A stretch of DNA of 64,000 bases from an uncultured Thermoanaerobaculia bacterium (GTDB taxonomy: Bacteria; Acidobacteriota; Thermoanaerobaculia; Multivoradales; Multivoraceae): contig CATOTG010000006.1 of NCBI GenBank assembly GCA_951813015.1, positions 828,501 to 892,500 on the forward strand, read 5' to 3'. The position numbers and the translations under genes were made by a program. Shown here one piece after another: positions 12,845-22,443 of the stretch (position 1 is the stretch's first letter; each line of letters starts with the position of its first letter). The notes beneath the pieces were generated by a model. It saw only the letters and a program-made list of their open reading frames with translations, was not told where the DNA came from and did no database searches.

Positions 12845-12858
12845 CGGGAAGAGTCCGG

Positions 12859-13474
12859 ATGGCGAGTCAGCGCGACAACTCCCCGCAGCCGCTGCCGGCG
12901 CCGTCCGTTCGGGCCGGTCTGAATCTTCCGAACGCGCTGACGCTCAGCCGCATCCTGATCGTGCCCGTACTCGTCGTCGTCCTGTTGACGAAGACGAGCG
13001 GCTGGCAGTTCATCGGCCTGGGCCTGTTCCTCGTCGCGTCCCTGACCGACTTTCTGGACGGCTTCCTGGCTCGCCGGCGCAAGCAGGTGACCGCGCTCGG
13101 CAAGCTGCTCGATCCGGCGGCGGACAAGATCCTGACCTCGGCGGCCTTCATCTCCCTGGTCGGCCTCGGACTGGCCCCGGCCTGGATGGTGGTCGTCGTC
13201 GTGGCGCGAGAGTTCGCGGTCTCCTCGCTGCGCTCGCTTGCCGCGGCCCAGGATGTCGTGCTGGCGGCAAGCTTTGCCGGCAAGGTCAAGACGACGACGC
13301 AGATCGTCGCCATCTCGCTCCTGATCATCTCGGGTCGGTTGGGCGCGTTCGACGCGCTGGCGCCGGTTTTCGCTGTGGGTGGCGCTGGCCGCGACGCTCT
13401 ACTCCGGCATCGAGTACTTCGTGCGCAACGGCCGCACGGTGCTGCTCGCGTTCGGCGGCGCGCCACGGCCGTGA
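12859..13474 (+). CDS. pgsA: CDP-diacylglycerol-glycerol-3-phosphate 3-phosphatidyltransferase, frameshifted
   Basis: PgsA makes phosphatidylglycerophosphate at the inner membrane. The CDP-alcohol phosphotransferase motif is complete: DG..AR, 8 residues, G...D...D, seen as DGFLARRRKQVTALGKLLDP. Several membrane helices surround it. After APV the frame runs on into the next gene. Removing one T from the TTTT run at 13367-13370 restores a normal ending, SLWVALAATLYSGIEYFVRN, with TGA at 13472-13474 that overlaps the next GTG as GTGA. The gene is essential in most bacteria, so an indel in the sequence is at least as likely as a real mutation. Confidence 0.88.
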
Positions 13475-16046
13475 TCGAGCGCGCGCTGGCCTGGTTGGCC
13501 GCCTTTGCCCGGCGCCGCTACCGCCTTGTGTTCGTCGTCGCGGCGGTGCTCGTCGCGCTCTGCGTGCTGTCAGCGACGACGCTTCGCTTCGACACGGAGA
13601 TCCTCAACCTGCTGCCGGACGACGATCCGGTCGTCACGACCTTCCGGTCGACGATCGAGGACTTCGGCAGTCTGGACTTCCTGCTGGTGCTGGTGCGCCT
13701 GCCGGAGGGCCAGCCGCTCGACCCGTACCTCTTCTTCGTGGACGAACTCGGCTCGTCGATGGAAGCGCTCGAGGAGATCGACTACGTCGAGTACGACGTC
13801 GGCGAGCTGCTCGAGTTGGCCGAGCTGTTCGGGCCCCACATGTTCGCCTACCTCGACGAGCAGGGCCGGGAGGAAGTGGCGAGCCGGCTGACCGAGGACG
13901 GCCTCAGGCTCCAGGTCGCCGAGCTGCGCCGGGGATTGCGTTCCCCCCAGGCGCTGGCGCTGCGCGACCTGACGCTGCTGGACCCGCTGGACGTCCACGA
14001 GGTCCTCCTGGAGCAGATCGCTCTTGCTCGCGGCGGCCTGGACGTCGACTGGACCTCGGGCTACTTCCTTTCCGAGGACCGCTCGCGGGCGCTGATGATC
14101 GCGCGCCCGGCGCAGCCGGCTCAGGAGATCGAGTTTGGCCGCCGCCTGCTGGCGGACATTGACCGGTTGACGGCGGATTTGCTGGCGCGCTGGCCGGAGA
14201 TCGCCGGCGAGGAACCGGACGGCGAGCCGTTGCCGGCGCCGGAGGTGGCCCTCGGCGGCACCTACGTCACGGCGGTGTCCGACGCCGGCTCGATCGTCGG
14301 CGGACTGGTCTCTAACCTGGCGACGTCGATCGTCGGCGTGCTGCTCCTGTTCGCCCTGGCGTTCCGCCGCGTCGGCTTGATCGCGTATGCCTTCGTGCCG
14401 CTCGCCTTCGGCCTGGTGCTGGCTTTCGGTTTCGCCGGCGCCGTGTTCGGCGAGTTGAATGCGCTGACCAGCGGTTTCGCCGCGCTGCTGGTCGGCCTGG
14501 GGATCGACTTCGTCATCGTCTCCTACGGGCGCTACGTCGAGGAGCGGCGCCGGGGCGCCGATCTCGAGGCGGCCCTGGTGGCGATGAGCGGTTCCTCGGG
14601 CCGCGCGGTCTGGACCGGCGCGATCACCACCGCGGCGACGTTCTACGCGTTCATCGTGACCGATTTCGTCGGACTCAGGCAGATGGGGCTTCTGACCGGC
14701 ACCGGCATCCTCTTCTGCATGGTTTCGGTCCTCGTGCTGCTTCCGGCCATGCTGGCGTGGCGGGAGGATCACCCGCGGCCCGGAGGTCGGATGCCGCGGC
14801 TCGTTCTGCACGGTCTTGGCGCCCGCCGGCTGGTGCGCTGGAGCTTCGAGCGGCCGATGCTCGTGATCTGCGCCTGCGTGGCGGTCACTGCCGGCGCCGG
14901 CATCCTCGCGCCGCGCCTGGAGTTCGAGGACGCGATCAGGGAGCTCAGGCCGCAGGGGAATCCCGGCGTCGAGGTGCAGGACGAGGTGGCGGAGTACTTC
15001 GGCTCGGGGCTGAACTACACGATGATCGTGCTCTCGGGCGAGACGGAAGCCGAGGCCCTGGAACTCTCCATCCAGGCCGAGGAGGAGGCCCGGGAGTTGG
15101 TGGACGGCGGGGTCCTCACGGGGATCCGCGGGATCGGCAGCCTGGTGCCCTCGCCGGCCAGCCAGGCCGCGGCGCACGACTGGCTCGATCGTCACCGGGA
15201 GTTGCTGGACCGGGAGCGCCTGCACGAGTTGTTCGAGCGCCATGCGACCGAGGAGGGCCTGCGGGCGGAGCCCTTCCGGCGCGGTATCGATCTGCTGGCC
15301 GACGCCGGGGCCGGCCGGGCGCCCGTGACGGCGGCAACGCTGCGGGATTCGCCCCAGATCGGACGGCTGCTGGAGCGCTACATGAGCCGCAACGAGGGTG
15401 GCACGAAGCTGGTCGTCTACCTTTACCCGCCGCCGGGAATGTGGCGCCGGGGCGCGCCGCCGGGGGCCCATGAGCTCGCGGAACGACTGGGCCCGCAGGC
15501 CGAGGTCACCGGCGTGAACGTGGTCGGCGAACGGCTGCGAAACGGCATTCGCGTCGACGCGGTGACGGCTTCCGTCATCGGCTTCCTGCTGGTTGCCCTG
15601 CTCCTGTTCCTGGACTATCGATGGGTGGTCAGCACCCTCCTCTCCCTGCTGCCCCTGAGCATCGGCGTGGTCTGGATGCTCGGGATCATGGTGCTGATCG
15701 GGGAGGACATGAACTTCTTCAACGTCTTCGTCGTCACGATGATCATCGGCATCGGCGTGGACTATGGAGTGCACATGGTCCACCGTTGGCGCGAGGTCGG
15801 CTTCGGCCCCGAGGCGCTTCAGGGCGAGCGTCTGGTCGCGGCCCTGGGGGAAACCGGCAAGGCGATCGTGCTCGCCGCCGTCTCGACCAGCGTCGGTTTC
15901 GGATCGCTCGCCCTCTCGCACTACCCGGGCCTGCGCTCGATGGGCATCGTCGCCATTCTCGGCGCGGTCGCCACCGCCCTGGTCTCGATCACCCTGTTGC
16001 CGGCCCTGGTCGCGCTCGGCCGGCGGCGCGCGGGGAAAGTCGCCTG

Positions 16047-16047
<1 letters not shown>
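13471..16047 (+). CDS. MMPL/RND-family exporter
   Basis: The 858-residue protein is a 12-helix RND-type transporter with two MMPL repeats. Each has a helix, a periplasmic loop of 200-280 residues and a five-helix bundle. The intramembrane proton-relay motifs are seen as GLGIDFVIVSYGRY and GIGVDYGVHMVHRW. Such proteins (HpnN-like, and the MmpL group) export lipids, often hopanoids or glycolipids; the substrate here is unknown. GTG at 13471 overlaps the restored pgsA stop by four bases, and the TGA overlaps ffh as TGATG. Its place between a phospholipid gene and ffh suggests constitutive expression. Confidence 0.9.
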
Positions 16048-17366
<1,319 letters not shown>

Positions 17367-17446
17367 GCAGCCGCGGCCGACGGCTTGCAGCAGCCTCCGC
17401 TTCCCCGGCCTGCGCGTTCTGATGTTAGACTGCGCCGCTGCCTCGT

Positions 17447-17471
17447 CGCCAGCTCCGCTGTGGAGCCGGCG
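17447..17471 (+). promoter_or_regulatory. Hairpin in the rpsP leader
   Basis: A stem-loop precedes the rpsP ribosome site: CGCC, A, GCTCC on the left and GGAGC, C, GGCG on the right around a GCTGT loop, with one A-C mismatch. It ends 27 bases before the ATG and has no U-tract. It could be a leader structure for autoregulation or an unrelated fold in GC-rich DNA. Confidence 0.3.
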
Positions 17472-17497
17472 CCCCAACAAACTTGGAAGATCCTGAG

Positions 17498-17746
17498 ATG
17501 GTGAAGATAAGACTCCGGCGCATGGGTTCGCGCCACAGACCGTTCTACCGCGTCGTCGTGTCGGACAGCCGCAAGGTCCCTTCGTCGCGGGTGATCGAGG
17601 AACTAGGGCACTACGACCCGCGCAAGGACCCGGTGGTGATCCGGCTCAAGACGGACCGCATCGACCACTGGGTTTCGCGGGGTGCGCAGGTCACGGACAC
17701 CGTCCGGGGCCTGGTGCGCAGAGCTTCTGCCGCGGCGGAATCCTAG
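17498..17746 (+). CDS. rpsP: 30S ribosomal protein S16
   Basis: S16 is a primary binder of the 5' domain of 16S rRNA. The 82-residue product starts MVKIRLRRMGSRHRPFYRVV, the family signature, and keeps VIEELGHYDPRKDP and the C-terminal WVSRGAQVTDTVRGL. I chose ATG at 17498, preceded by GGAAG; the in-frame ATG five codons earlier would put MEDPE ahead of the normal N-terminus. It follows ffh by 131 bases and precedes khpA by 3 bases. Confidence 0.96.
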   Translation: MVKIRLRRMGSRHRPFYRVVVSDSRKVPSSRVIEELGHYDPRKDPVVIRLKTDRIDHWVSRGAQVTDTVRGLVRRASAAAES

Positions 17747-17749
17747 GGC

Positions 17750-17995
17750 GTGTCGGAGGTCGCCGATCAGCTCGCCGGCGTCGTTCGGTCGATCGTCGAT
17801 CAACCCGAGGCGGTTCGGGTCGAGGAGATCGAGGAAGAGGACGCGATCGTGCTGCAGGTGGAGGTCGCGCCGGATGAGCTTGGGCGCGTGATCGGACGCC
17901 AGGGACGCAGCGTGCGCTCGCTGCGCGCGCTGCTTGAGGTGCGCGGGGCCGAGACCGGCGAGTACTACGAAGTCGAGATCGTCGAACCGGAGTAG
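17750..17995 (+). CDS. khpA: KH-domain RNA-binding protein KhpA
   Basis: KhpA is a small RNA chaperone that pairs with KhpB/Jag. The 81-residue product is one type-II KH domain with the GxxG loop in GRVIGRQGRSVRSLRALL. The N-terminal LAGVVRSIVDQPEAV and acidic C-terminus are typical. GTG start at 17750, three bases after rpsP. Its position between rpsP and rimM is the usual one for this family (ylqC in Bacillus). Confidence 0.92.
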   Translation: MSEVADQLAGVVRSIVDQPEAVRVEEIEEEDAIVLQVEVAPDELGRVIGRQGRSVRSLRALLEVRGAETGEYYEVEIVEPE

Positions 17996-18066
17996 CCACG
18001 GTTGAGCCGTCGCCGATCCCGGGCTCGAGGGTTCAGACGTGAGGATGGAACAGGCGCAGCGCTGCA

Positions 18067-18612
18067 ATGACCCGTAGCGACGAGTCGGAGATGATCGTCG
18101 TCGGCTCCGTCCTGCGGGCCCACGGGCTGCGCGGCGAAGTGCTCGTCCTGCCCGACAGCGAGAACCCGGCCCGCTTTGTGCGCGGCTCGGAGCTCTTCGT
18201 GCGGGACGGGGTAGAGCCGCGGCGGCTGGAGGTCGCATCGAGCCGGTCGCATCGGGGCCGGGAACTGGTTCAGTTCGTCGGCGTGTCGGACCGCGACGCA
18301 GCGGAGGCGCTCCGCGGCGCGCTGCTCGAAGTTGCGGAGGAGAGCGTGCCGGCGGCGGAAGAGGGCAGCTTCTACTACTTCCAGCTCGTTGGCTGCCGGG
18401 TCGTGGACAAAGCGTTGGGCGACCTGGGCGAGGTCACCGAGGTGGTCGAGGACGGCGGCGGCGTGCTGCTTGCGGTGGCGCGGCCGGAAGTCGGCGGCTC
18501 GGTACTCGTTCCGTTCGTGAACCAACTGCTGCCGGAGATCGACGTCGAGGAACGTCTGATCCGCAGCGACCTGCCCAAGGGCTTCCTGGAAGCATGCGGA
18601 TCGACGTCGTAA
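18067..18612 (+). CDS. rimM: Ribosome maturation factor RimM
   Basis: RimM binds S19 and assists 30S head maturation. The 181-residue product has the N-terminal RimM domain (VVGSVLRAHGLRGEVLV) and the C-terminal PRC barrel, with FYYFQLVGCRVV and VPFVNQLLPEIDVEERLI. It begins 71 bases after khpA and overlaps trmD by 19 bases, so translational coupling is likely. Confidence 0.93.
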   Translation: MTRSDESEMIVVGSVLRAHGLRGEVLVLPDSENPARFVRGSELFVRDGVEPRRLEVASSRSHRGRELVQFVGVSDRDAAEALRGALLEVAEESVPAAEEGSFYYFQLVGCRVVDKALGDLGEVTEVVEDGGGVLLAVARPEVGGSVLVPFVNQLLPEIDVEERLIRSDLPKGFLEACGSTS

Positions 18613-19319
18613 CCATCCTGCCCGCGGTCTTCCGCGAGTTTCTGGAGGCGAGCCTGATCGGTCGGGCGAGGGCGGCCGGCCTGCTCGACGTGCGGGTCCA
18701 CGACCTGCGCGACTACACGGACGATCCCCACCGCAGCGTGGACGACGAGCCCTACGGCGGCGGCGGCGGCATGGTGATGACCGCGCCGCCCTGGCTCAAG
18801 GCGGTGCGGGCGATCGCCGGCGCGGACTCCGCCGCCCACCGCATCCTGCTCTCGCCGCAGGGAGAGCGCCTGGACGATGCGAGAGTCCAGGCTCTGGCGC
18901 ACGAGGAGCGGCTGGTGCTCCTGTGCGGCCGCTACGAGGCGGTCGACGAGAGGGTGCGCGATCTGGTCGTCGACTCCGAACTGTCGATCGGCGACTATGT
19001 CCTGTCGGGCGGGGAGGCGCCGGCGATGGTCGTGATCGAGGCGATATCGCGTCAGGTCCCCGGCGTCGTCGGGCGGCAGTCGTCCGTCGCGAACGAGAGT
19101 TTTCGCACCGGCATGCTCGATCACCCGCACTACACCCGCCCGCCGGTCGTCGAGGGCATCGAGGCGCCGGAAGTGCTGCGCTCCGGCGACCATGCCCGCA
19201 TCGACGCATGGCGCCGTGAGCAGGCGCTCGAAGCGACCCGCCGCAAGCGGCCGGACCTGCTGGGCGGGGAAGGCTCCGCGCGGGAGGAAGCGTTTTCCGG
19301 TGTGGGTCGGCGGCAGTAG
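18594..19319 (+). CDS. trmD: tRNA (guanine-37-N1)-methyltransferase
   Basis: TrmD makes m1G37 to prevent +1 frameshifting. The 241-residue protein has the SPOUT knot signatures DDEPYGGGGGMVM, LLCGRYEAVDERV and SIGDYVLSGGEAPAM, and a C-terminal domain with SGDHARIDAWRREQALE. It overlaps rimM. Normally rplS follows at once; here 3.5 kb of foreign-looking sequence separates them. Confidence 0.96.
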   Translation: MRIDVVTILPAVFREFLEASLIGRARAAGLLDVRVHDLRDYTDDPHRSVDDEPYGGGGGMVMTAPPWLKAVRAIAGADSAAHRILLSPQGERLDDARVQALAHEERLVLLCGRYEAVDERVRDLVVDSELSIGDYVLSGGEAPAMVVIEAISRQVPGVVGRQSSVANESFRTGMLDHPHYTRPPVVEGIEAPEVLRSGDHARIDAWRREQALEATRRKRPDLLGGEGSAREEAFSGVGRRQ

Positions 19320-19518
19320 ACAGGCTTCCATCCTTGTCGGTTCAGGGTCGGTCTCTGGCAGACGGTTCCGCACTGTCTGCCGCCCGAGGGCAGCGCGCCG
19401 TGAACGGCGGCGGCGTGCCTTGGCTTGGATCCTCCGGTGATCCGCGACGCACGCTCAGGCTCATCTCTCGTGGGATTGACATCGCCCCTTCAGGCTCATC
19501 TGTCATGGGACAAGGCTG

Positions 19519-19546
19519 TTGACGGGCTTGACACGCGTGCTAAGCT
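19519..19546 (+). promoter_or_regulatory. Candidate sigma-70 promoter of the 19.6 kb mini-operon
   Basis: TTGACG at 19519-19524 and TAAGCT at 19541-19546 are 16 bases apart. A second TTGACA lies at 19528-19533. The predicted start would fall just ahead of the tandem repeats at 19562, making them the 5' leader. The region is less GC-rich than its surroundings. Confidence 0.45.
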
Positions 19547-19561
19547 AACGGGACATACAGT

Positions 19562-19623
19562 GGAGGTCCTCCACAACCGGAGGTCCTCCACAACCGGAGG
19601 TCCTCCACAACCGGAGGTCCTCC
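19562..19623 (+). repeat. Four 17-base tandem repeats, each with a Shine-Dalgarno and anti-Shine-Dalgarno core
   Basis: The 17-base unit GGAGGTCCTCCACAACC starts at 19562, 19579, 19596 and 19613; the last copy stops after GGAGGTCCTCC. Each unit carries GGAGG, the ribosome-binding core, directly followed by T and CCTCC, its complement. Units can form small hairpins or pair with one another. The last GGAGG is 7 bases from the ATG at 19625. The array could control translation by offering or hiding several ribosome sites, and copy number could vary by slippage. Confidence 0.85.
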
Positions 19624-19624
19624 A

Positions 19625-20074
19625 ATGAGCAAAGACAGTTGGTTTCGTGGCGCGCTGCTGAGCGCGCTGTTCTTCGGGCTAGTGGCCGGGCCATTGCCGG
19701 CTCAAAGCTCCAGACCGTCAACGGCTCCAGAGATCGGTGTTCCAGGCACCGGCGGCACCGTCACCCCCACCAGTGTCGCGGTATCGAGCAGCACCAACTA
19801 CTACAGAGCGCACGCTATGGCCAGGGAGTTGAAGGGCATGTGTGACTGTTTGGCGAGTGTGGGGTTTCATATCGAGGTCGTCGCTTACGCGGCGATGATC
19901 GTGGGTGTAGCTCTCGCACTGGCGACGGTCATCTCTGGGGGGGTTGTTGGTATCATTGCTCTACCGGTCGGCGCGTTACTGTCTGTCGTTGGTGCCGTGC
20001 TCGGTGGCGCGTCGCTGGTGAAGTCTTGGTGCTCCAACACGTTCGCGCCTTGGTACGCTCTCAATTTCGGATAG
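19625..20074 (+). CDS. Small secreted or membrane hydrophobic protein, unknown
   Basis: Unrecognised 149-residue protein. A signal peptide is clear: the charged start MSKDSWFRG, a hydrophobic core LLSALFFGLVAG and a likely cleavage site after PLPAQS. A Ser/Thr/Gly/Pro-rich linker follows. After CDCLASVGFH comes a long Gly/Ala/Val-rich hydrophobic region (about 86-132) with two helices, ending KSWCSNTF. The hydrophobic Gly-rich tail resembles circular-bacteriocin or holin-like sequences in character only; I see no family signature. Base composition is less GC-rich than flanking genes, suggesting recent acquisition. ATG is set by the last GGAGG of the upstream array. Confidence 0.7.
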   Translation: MSKDSWFRGALLSALFFGLVAGPLPAQSSRPSTAPEIGVPGTGGTVTPTSVAVSSSTNYYRAHAMARELKGMCDCLASVGFHIEVVAYAAMIVGVALALATVISGGVVGIIALPVGALLSVVGAVLGGASLVKSWCSNTFAPWYALNFG

Positions 20075-20089
20075 GAAGGCGACGGCAAA

Positions 20090-20221
20090 TTGTTGTTACT
20101 CTTTGTAGCTTGCTTGGCCTCTGCTGTTGCCGCGCTGCTGGCGTTCGTAGTCGCCTCTTCGCTTGCCGGCAACAAGTGGGCTCTAGGGTGGGCGATCCGA
20201 ACCGCTTGCCGCCGCCGCTAG
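20090..20221 (+). CDS. 43-residue single-helix membrane peptide, unknown
   Basis: A short frame with a TTG start (20090, or 20093) follows AGGAAGG at the end of the preceding gene. The product is a hydrophobic helix, LLLLFVACLASAVAALLAFVV, in effect one membrane span, then a positively charged tail ending IRTACRRR. It lies 15 bases after the secreted protein gene and before a strong terminator, so the two form a bicistronic unit. A role as partner or immunity-like peptide is speculation. Confidence 0.45.
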   Translation: MLLLFVACLASAVAALLAFVVASSLAGNKWALGWAIRTACRRR

Positions 20222-20240
20222 AGACCTCGGACGGAGATGT

Positions 20241-20284
20241 ACGGCGGTCTCAGACGTGGATCAGCGTCTGAGACTGCCGTTTTC
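20241..20284 (+). terminator. Rho-independent terminator of the mini-operon
   Basis: A 16-base stem, ACGGCGGTCTCAGACG paired with CGTCTGAGACTGCCGT (one G-U pair), has an 8-base loop TGGATCAG and is followed by a short T run at 20280-20283. It closes the two-gene unit that starts at about 19519. Confidence 0.85.
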
Positions 20285-20537
20285 GGCTCCTCCCTGGCCG
20301 CGGACCCCCCGGGGGGTCACAGGGCCGGGCCTCGTCACGAAGCGAACAGCAGCCGGGCAACGCCGACAGCGACTGCGAGCAGCCAGCTCGCCCACGCCGC
20401 CCAGGATGCGCCATGTGAGCCGCAGTTCGAGCGCGGCCAAGTGCGCCTTCGTCGCTCCGCCCCGGAGAACGACACGGATGGTCTGGGGTTGACCCGGTTC
20501 CGTGGACACCTCATTCTTGGAGGAGGAGGAGTTCACG

Positions 20538-20846
20538 ATGTCACGATCAAGAGCCCGGTACGCCCCGGAGTACCGGCAGCAGATGGTAGATCTGGTCCGG
20601 TCCGGGCGTAGCCCGGACCAACTGGCTCGCGAGTTCGAGCCGTCAGCGCAGTCGATCCGGAACTGGGTGGCCCAGGCGGACCGGGACGAGGGCCGCCGGA
20701 GCGACGGCAGCACGACGGCGGAGCGTGAGGAGTTGCGCCGGCTGCGCCGGGAGAACCGCCGGTTGCGGGAAGAGCGGGCAATCCTGGCAAAAGCAACGGC
20801 CTGGTTCGCTCGGGAGACGGGACCGAAGGGGTCTTCCGGTTCATGA
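20538..20846 (+). CDS. IS3-family transposase OrfA
   Basis: The 102-residue OrfA has the N-terminal helix-turn-helix (YAPEYRQQMVDLVRSGRSPD, SAQSIRNWVAQ) and the C-terminal leucine zipper (LRRLRRENRRLREERAILAKA). ATG at 20538 follows a strong GGAGGAGGAGG. An AAAAG stretch near 20788 is a candidate slippery site for the -1 frameshift to OrfB, which reads in the -1 frame as in this family. Confidence 0.88.
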   Translation: MSRSRARYAPEYRQQMVDLVRSGRSPDQLAREFEPSAQSIRNWVAQADRDEGRRSDGSTTAEREELRRLRRENRRLREERAILAKATAWFARETGPKGSSGS

Positions 20847-21389
20847 GAGCGCACCAGGCCGAGTTCCACGTCACGACGATGGCCCCGCGTGCTCGGCGTC
20901 TCCACGAGCGGGTACTACGCCTGGCTTGGGCGGCCACGCTCGGCCAGGGAAAAGTCGAACCGTCTTCTCGCCGCGCGTGTGCGGGCGATCCACGAGCGAA
21001 GCCGCGGGACCTATGGCGCGCCGCGGATTCAGGCCGAGCTGGCCGACGAGGGAGTTTCTGTGAGCCGCAAACGGATCGCAAGGCTGATGCAAGAGTCCGG
21101 CTTGGCCGGCGTAAGCCGGCGCAAGAAGCCGGGGACGACCCGCCGCGATCGGAAGGCTCGACCGGCGCCGGACCTCGTGGACCGGGAGTTCACGGCCGAG
21201 GCTCCTGACCGCCTGTGGGTCGCGGACATCACCTATGTGCCAACGCTGGCCGGGTTCCTGTATCTGGCCGTCGTGCTGGACGTCTTCAGCCGCCGGATCG
21301 TCGGCTGGGCGATGGCCTCCAGCCTTCAGACGGACCTCGTGATCGATGCTCTGAACATGGCCGTCGCGCAGCGCCGACCCGGTGAGGGT

Positions 21390-22116
21390 GTGCGCTGGCG
21401 GCTCCGTCGTTGACGTTGCCCGGTCGATTCGAGAGGCGCACGATCTGGCCTTCCTGAGCCTCGTAGGCGGTGATCGGGTAGTAGCTGCGCGCTCCCCGAC
21501 GCTGGCGGTTGTACCCCCGAAAGGCCCCCTCCACCTTGGACCCCGTGCTGATCACGGAGCCGTCCACATCGAGGGTGAGCCGCCGCCTGCCGGTTTGCCG
21601 CAACAGAGCGCCGACCAGGTCCTCGTTGACCTTCGACAACCGCTCCACATGCTCCTTGCGCAAACACTGGAGCCAGTAGCTGACGGTGCGTGGCGTCGGC
21701 GGCCTGCTCAGGCCGGCAAAGCGCGCCATGATCGGATCACCTTGCTCGTTCTGAAGATGCAGGACTCGGCGTCCGCCGACGAGAATCAAGCCCAGCAGCG
21801 AAAGCAGCATCGCAACAGCGCCGAAGTCGGTCGTCGGAAACGAGGAGCCGACCGCTTTGCGAAGCAGATCGATGAACCCGCTTCGCCTCAGGTACTCCCG
21901 CAACAGCTCGAGGCCGGCGTGGGAGGTCACCTCCTGGCGTCCGAACCGATAGTCCAACTTGCCGTTGACACGACGCTTCAGATCTGCTCTTCTATACCGC
22001 ACTGGGAGTGGCCTTTCGTCGAAGGGGTTTGTGATGGTTGCGAATCACGATTCTACCCCATCCCGTAAGGCCCTCCCGGCTTCAACCTTGGCTCAGAACC
22101 CGAGACGATATTCGCG
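21390..22116 (-). mobile_element. IS1380-family fragment inserted in the IS3 orfB
   Basis: The minus strand carries the 5' end and first half of an IS1380-type element. It enters orfB after GEG and leaves before SRYTS. The transposase C-terminal half and the other end of the element are missing, together with a few orfB codons. A deletion across the right junction of a formerly complete insertion explains both losses. Confidence 0.75.
21395..22002 (-). pseudogene. IS1380-family transposase, 3'-truncated
   Basis: About 200 residues remain: LDYRFGRQEVTSHAGLELL, the helix-rich N-terminal domain, the first DDE block LTLDVDGSVISTGSKVEG with its catalytic Asp, and YYPITAYEAQEGQIVRL..NRPGNVNDGA, which holds part of the second region. 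The frame then runs into IS3 sequence. Full-length IS1380 transposases are about 430-470 residues, so roughly half is absent. Confidence 0.82.
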
Positions 22117-22443
22117 AATCAAGGTACACTTCGCTGAAGTTCGGGAAACGTTGCCGCGAAGCCGGCATCGTGCTCTCGATGGGCTCCGTGGGAGACTGCT
22201 TCGACAACGCCATGGCCGAGAGCTTCTTCGCCAGCCTCGAATGCGAACTGCTTGACCGCACCGTCTTCAGCAACCACGCGGAAGCCAGAGGCGAGCTCTT
22301 CCGCTACATCGAGGGCTGGTACAACATGCGCCGGAGGCACTCATCCATCGGACACCAGTCCCCGGTCAACTTCGAAAAGGCGCACCAAGAAGCCGCCTGA
22401 ATCCCCAAACACTAACCGTCCACGAAACCGGGGCAACTCCAGG

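Larger units (their letters stand above)
20843..22400 (+). pseudogene. IS3-family transposase OrfB, frameshifted and interrupted
   Basis: The N-terminus (FMRAHQAEFHVTTM) and the next block (RVLGVSTSGYYAWLGRP) are in different frames, because of one extra base near the CCCC run at 20883-20886. The integrase core continues with RLWVADITYVPT (first catalytic Asp), FLYLAVVLDVFSRRIVGW and ALNMAVAQRRPGEG, then stops at about 21390. It resumes at about 22117 with SRYTSLKFGKRC, MGSVGDCFDNAMAESFFA (catalytic Glu downstream) and ends RRHSSIGHQSPVNFEKA. About eight codons holding the second catalytic Asp (HHSDxG) are lost at the junction with the IS1380 fragment. Confidence 0.88.
20481..22443 (+). mobile_element. 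IS3-family element, interrupted and decayed
   Basis: Imperfect terminal inverted repeats are visible. The left end (20481-20508) contains GGGGTTGACCCGGTTCCGTG. The complement of the right end (22418-22443) contains GGAGTTGCCCCGGTTTCGTG. Between them lie orfA, a frameshifted orfB and an inserted IS1380 fragment. No convincing target-site duplication was seen at the ends. The element helps separate trmD from rplS. It cannot make an intact transposase as written. Confidence 0.85.

Noticed and set aside
12055..12858. Apparent fusion of the 3' alaS region, pgsA and MMPL in one frame
   Set aside because: The upstream part is an Arg/Gly-rich alternate reading of alaS. The join of pgsA to MMPL is produced by one extra T; natural stop and start overlap as GTGA once it is removed.
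19562..19623. Tandem repeats as a CRISPR array
   Set aside because: Unit is 17 bases with no spacers; repeats are contiguous and sit in a leader.
20290..20480. Small hydrophobic frame on the minus strand between the terminator and the IS3 element
   Set aside because: It has a membrane-like stretch but no start codon with a ribosome site, and no conserved pattern.
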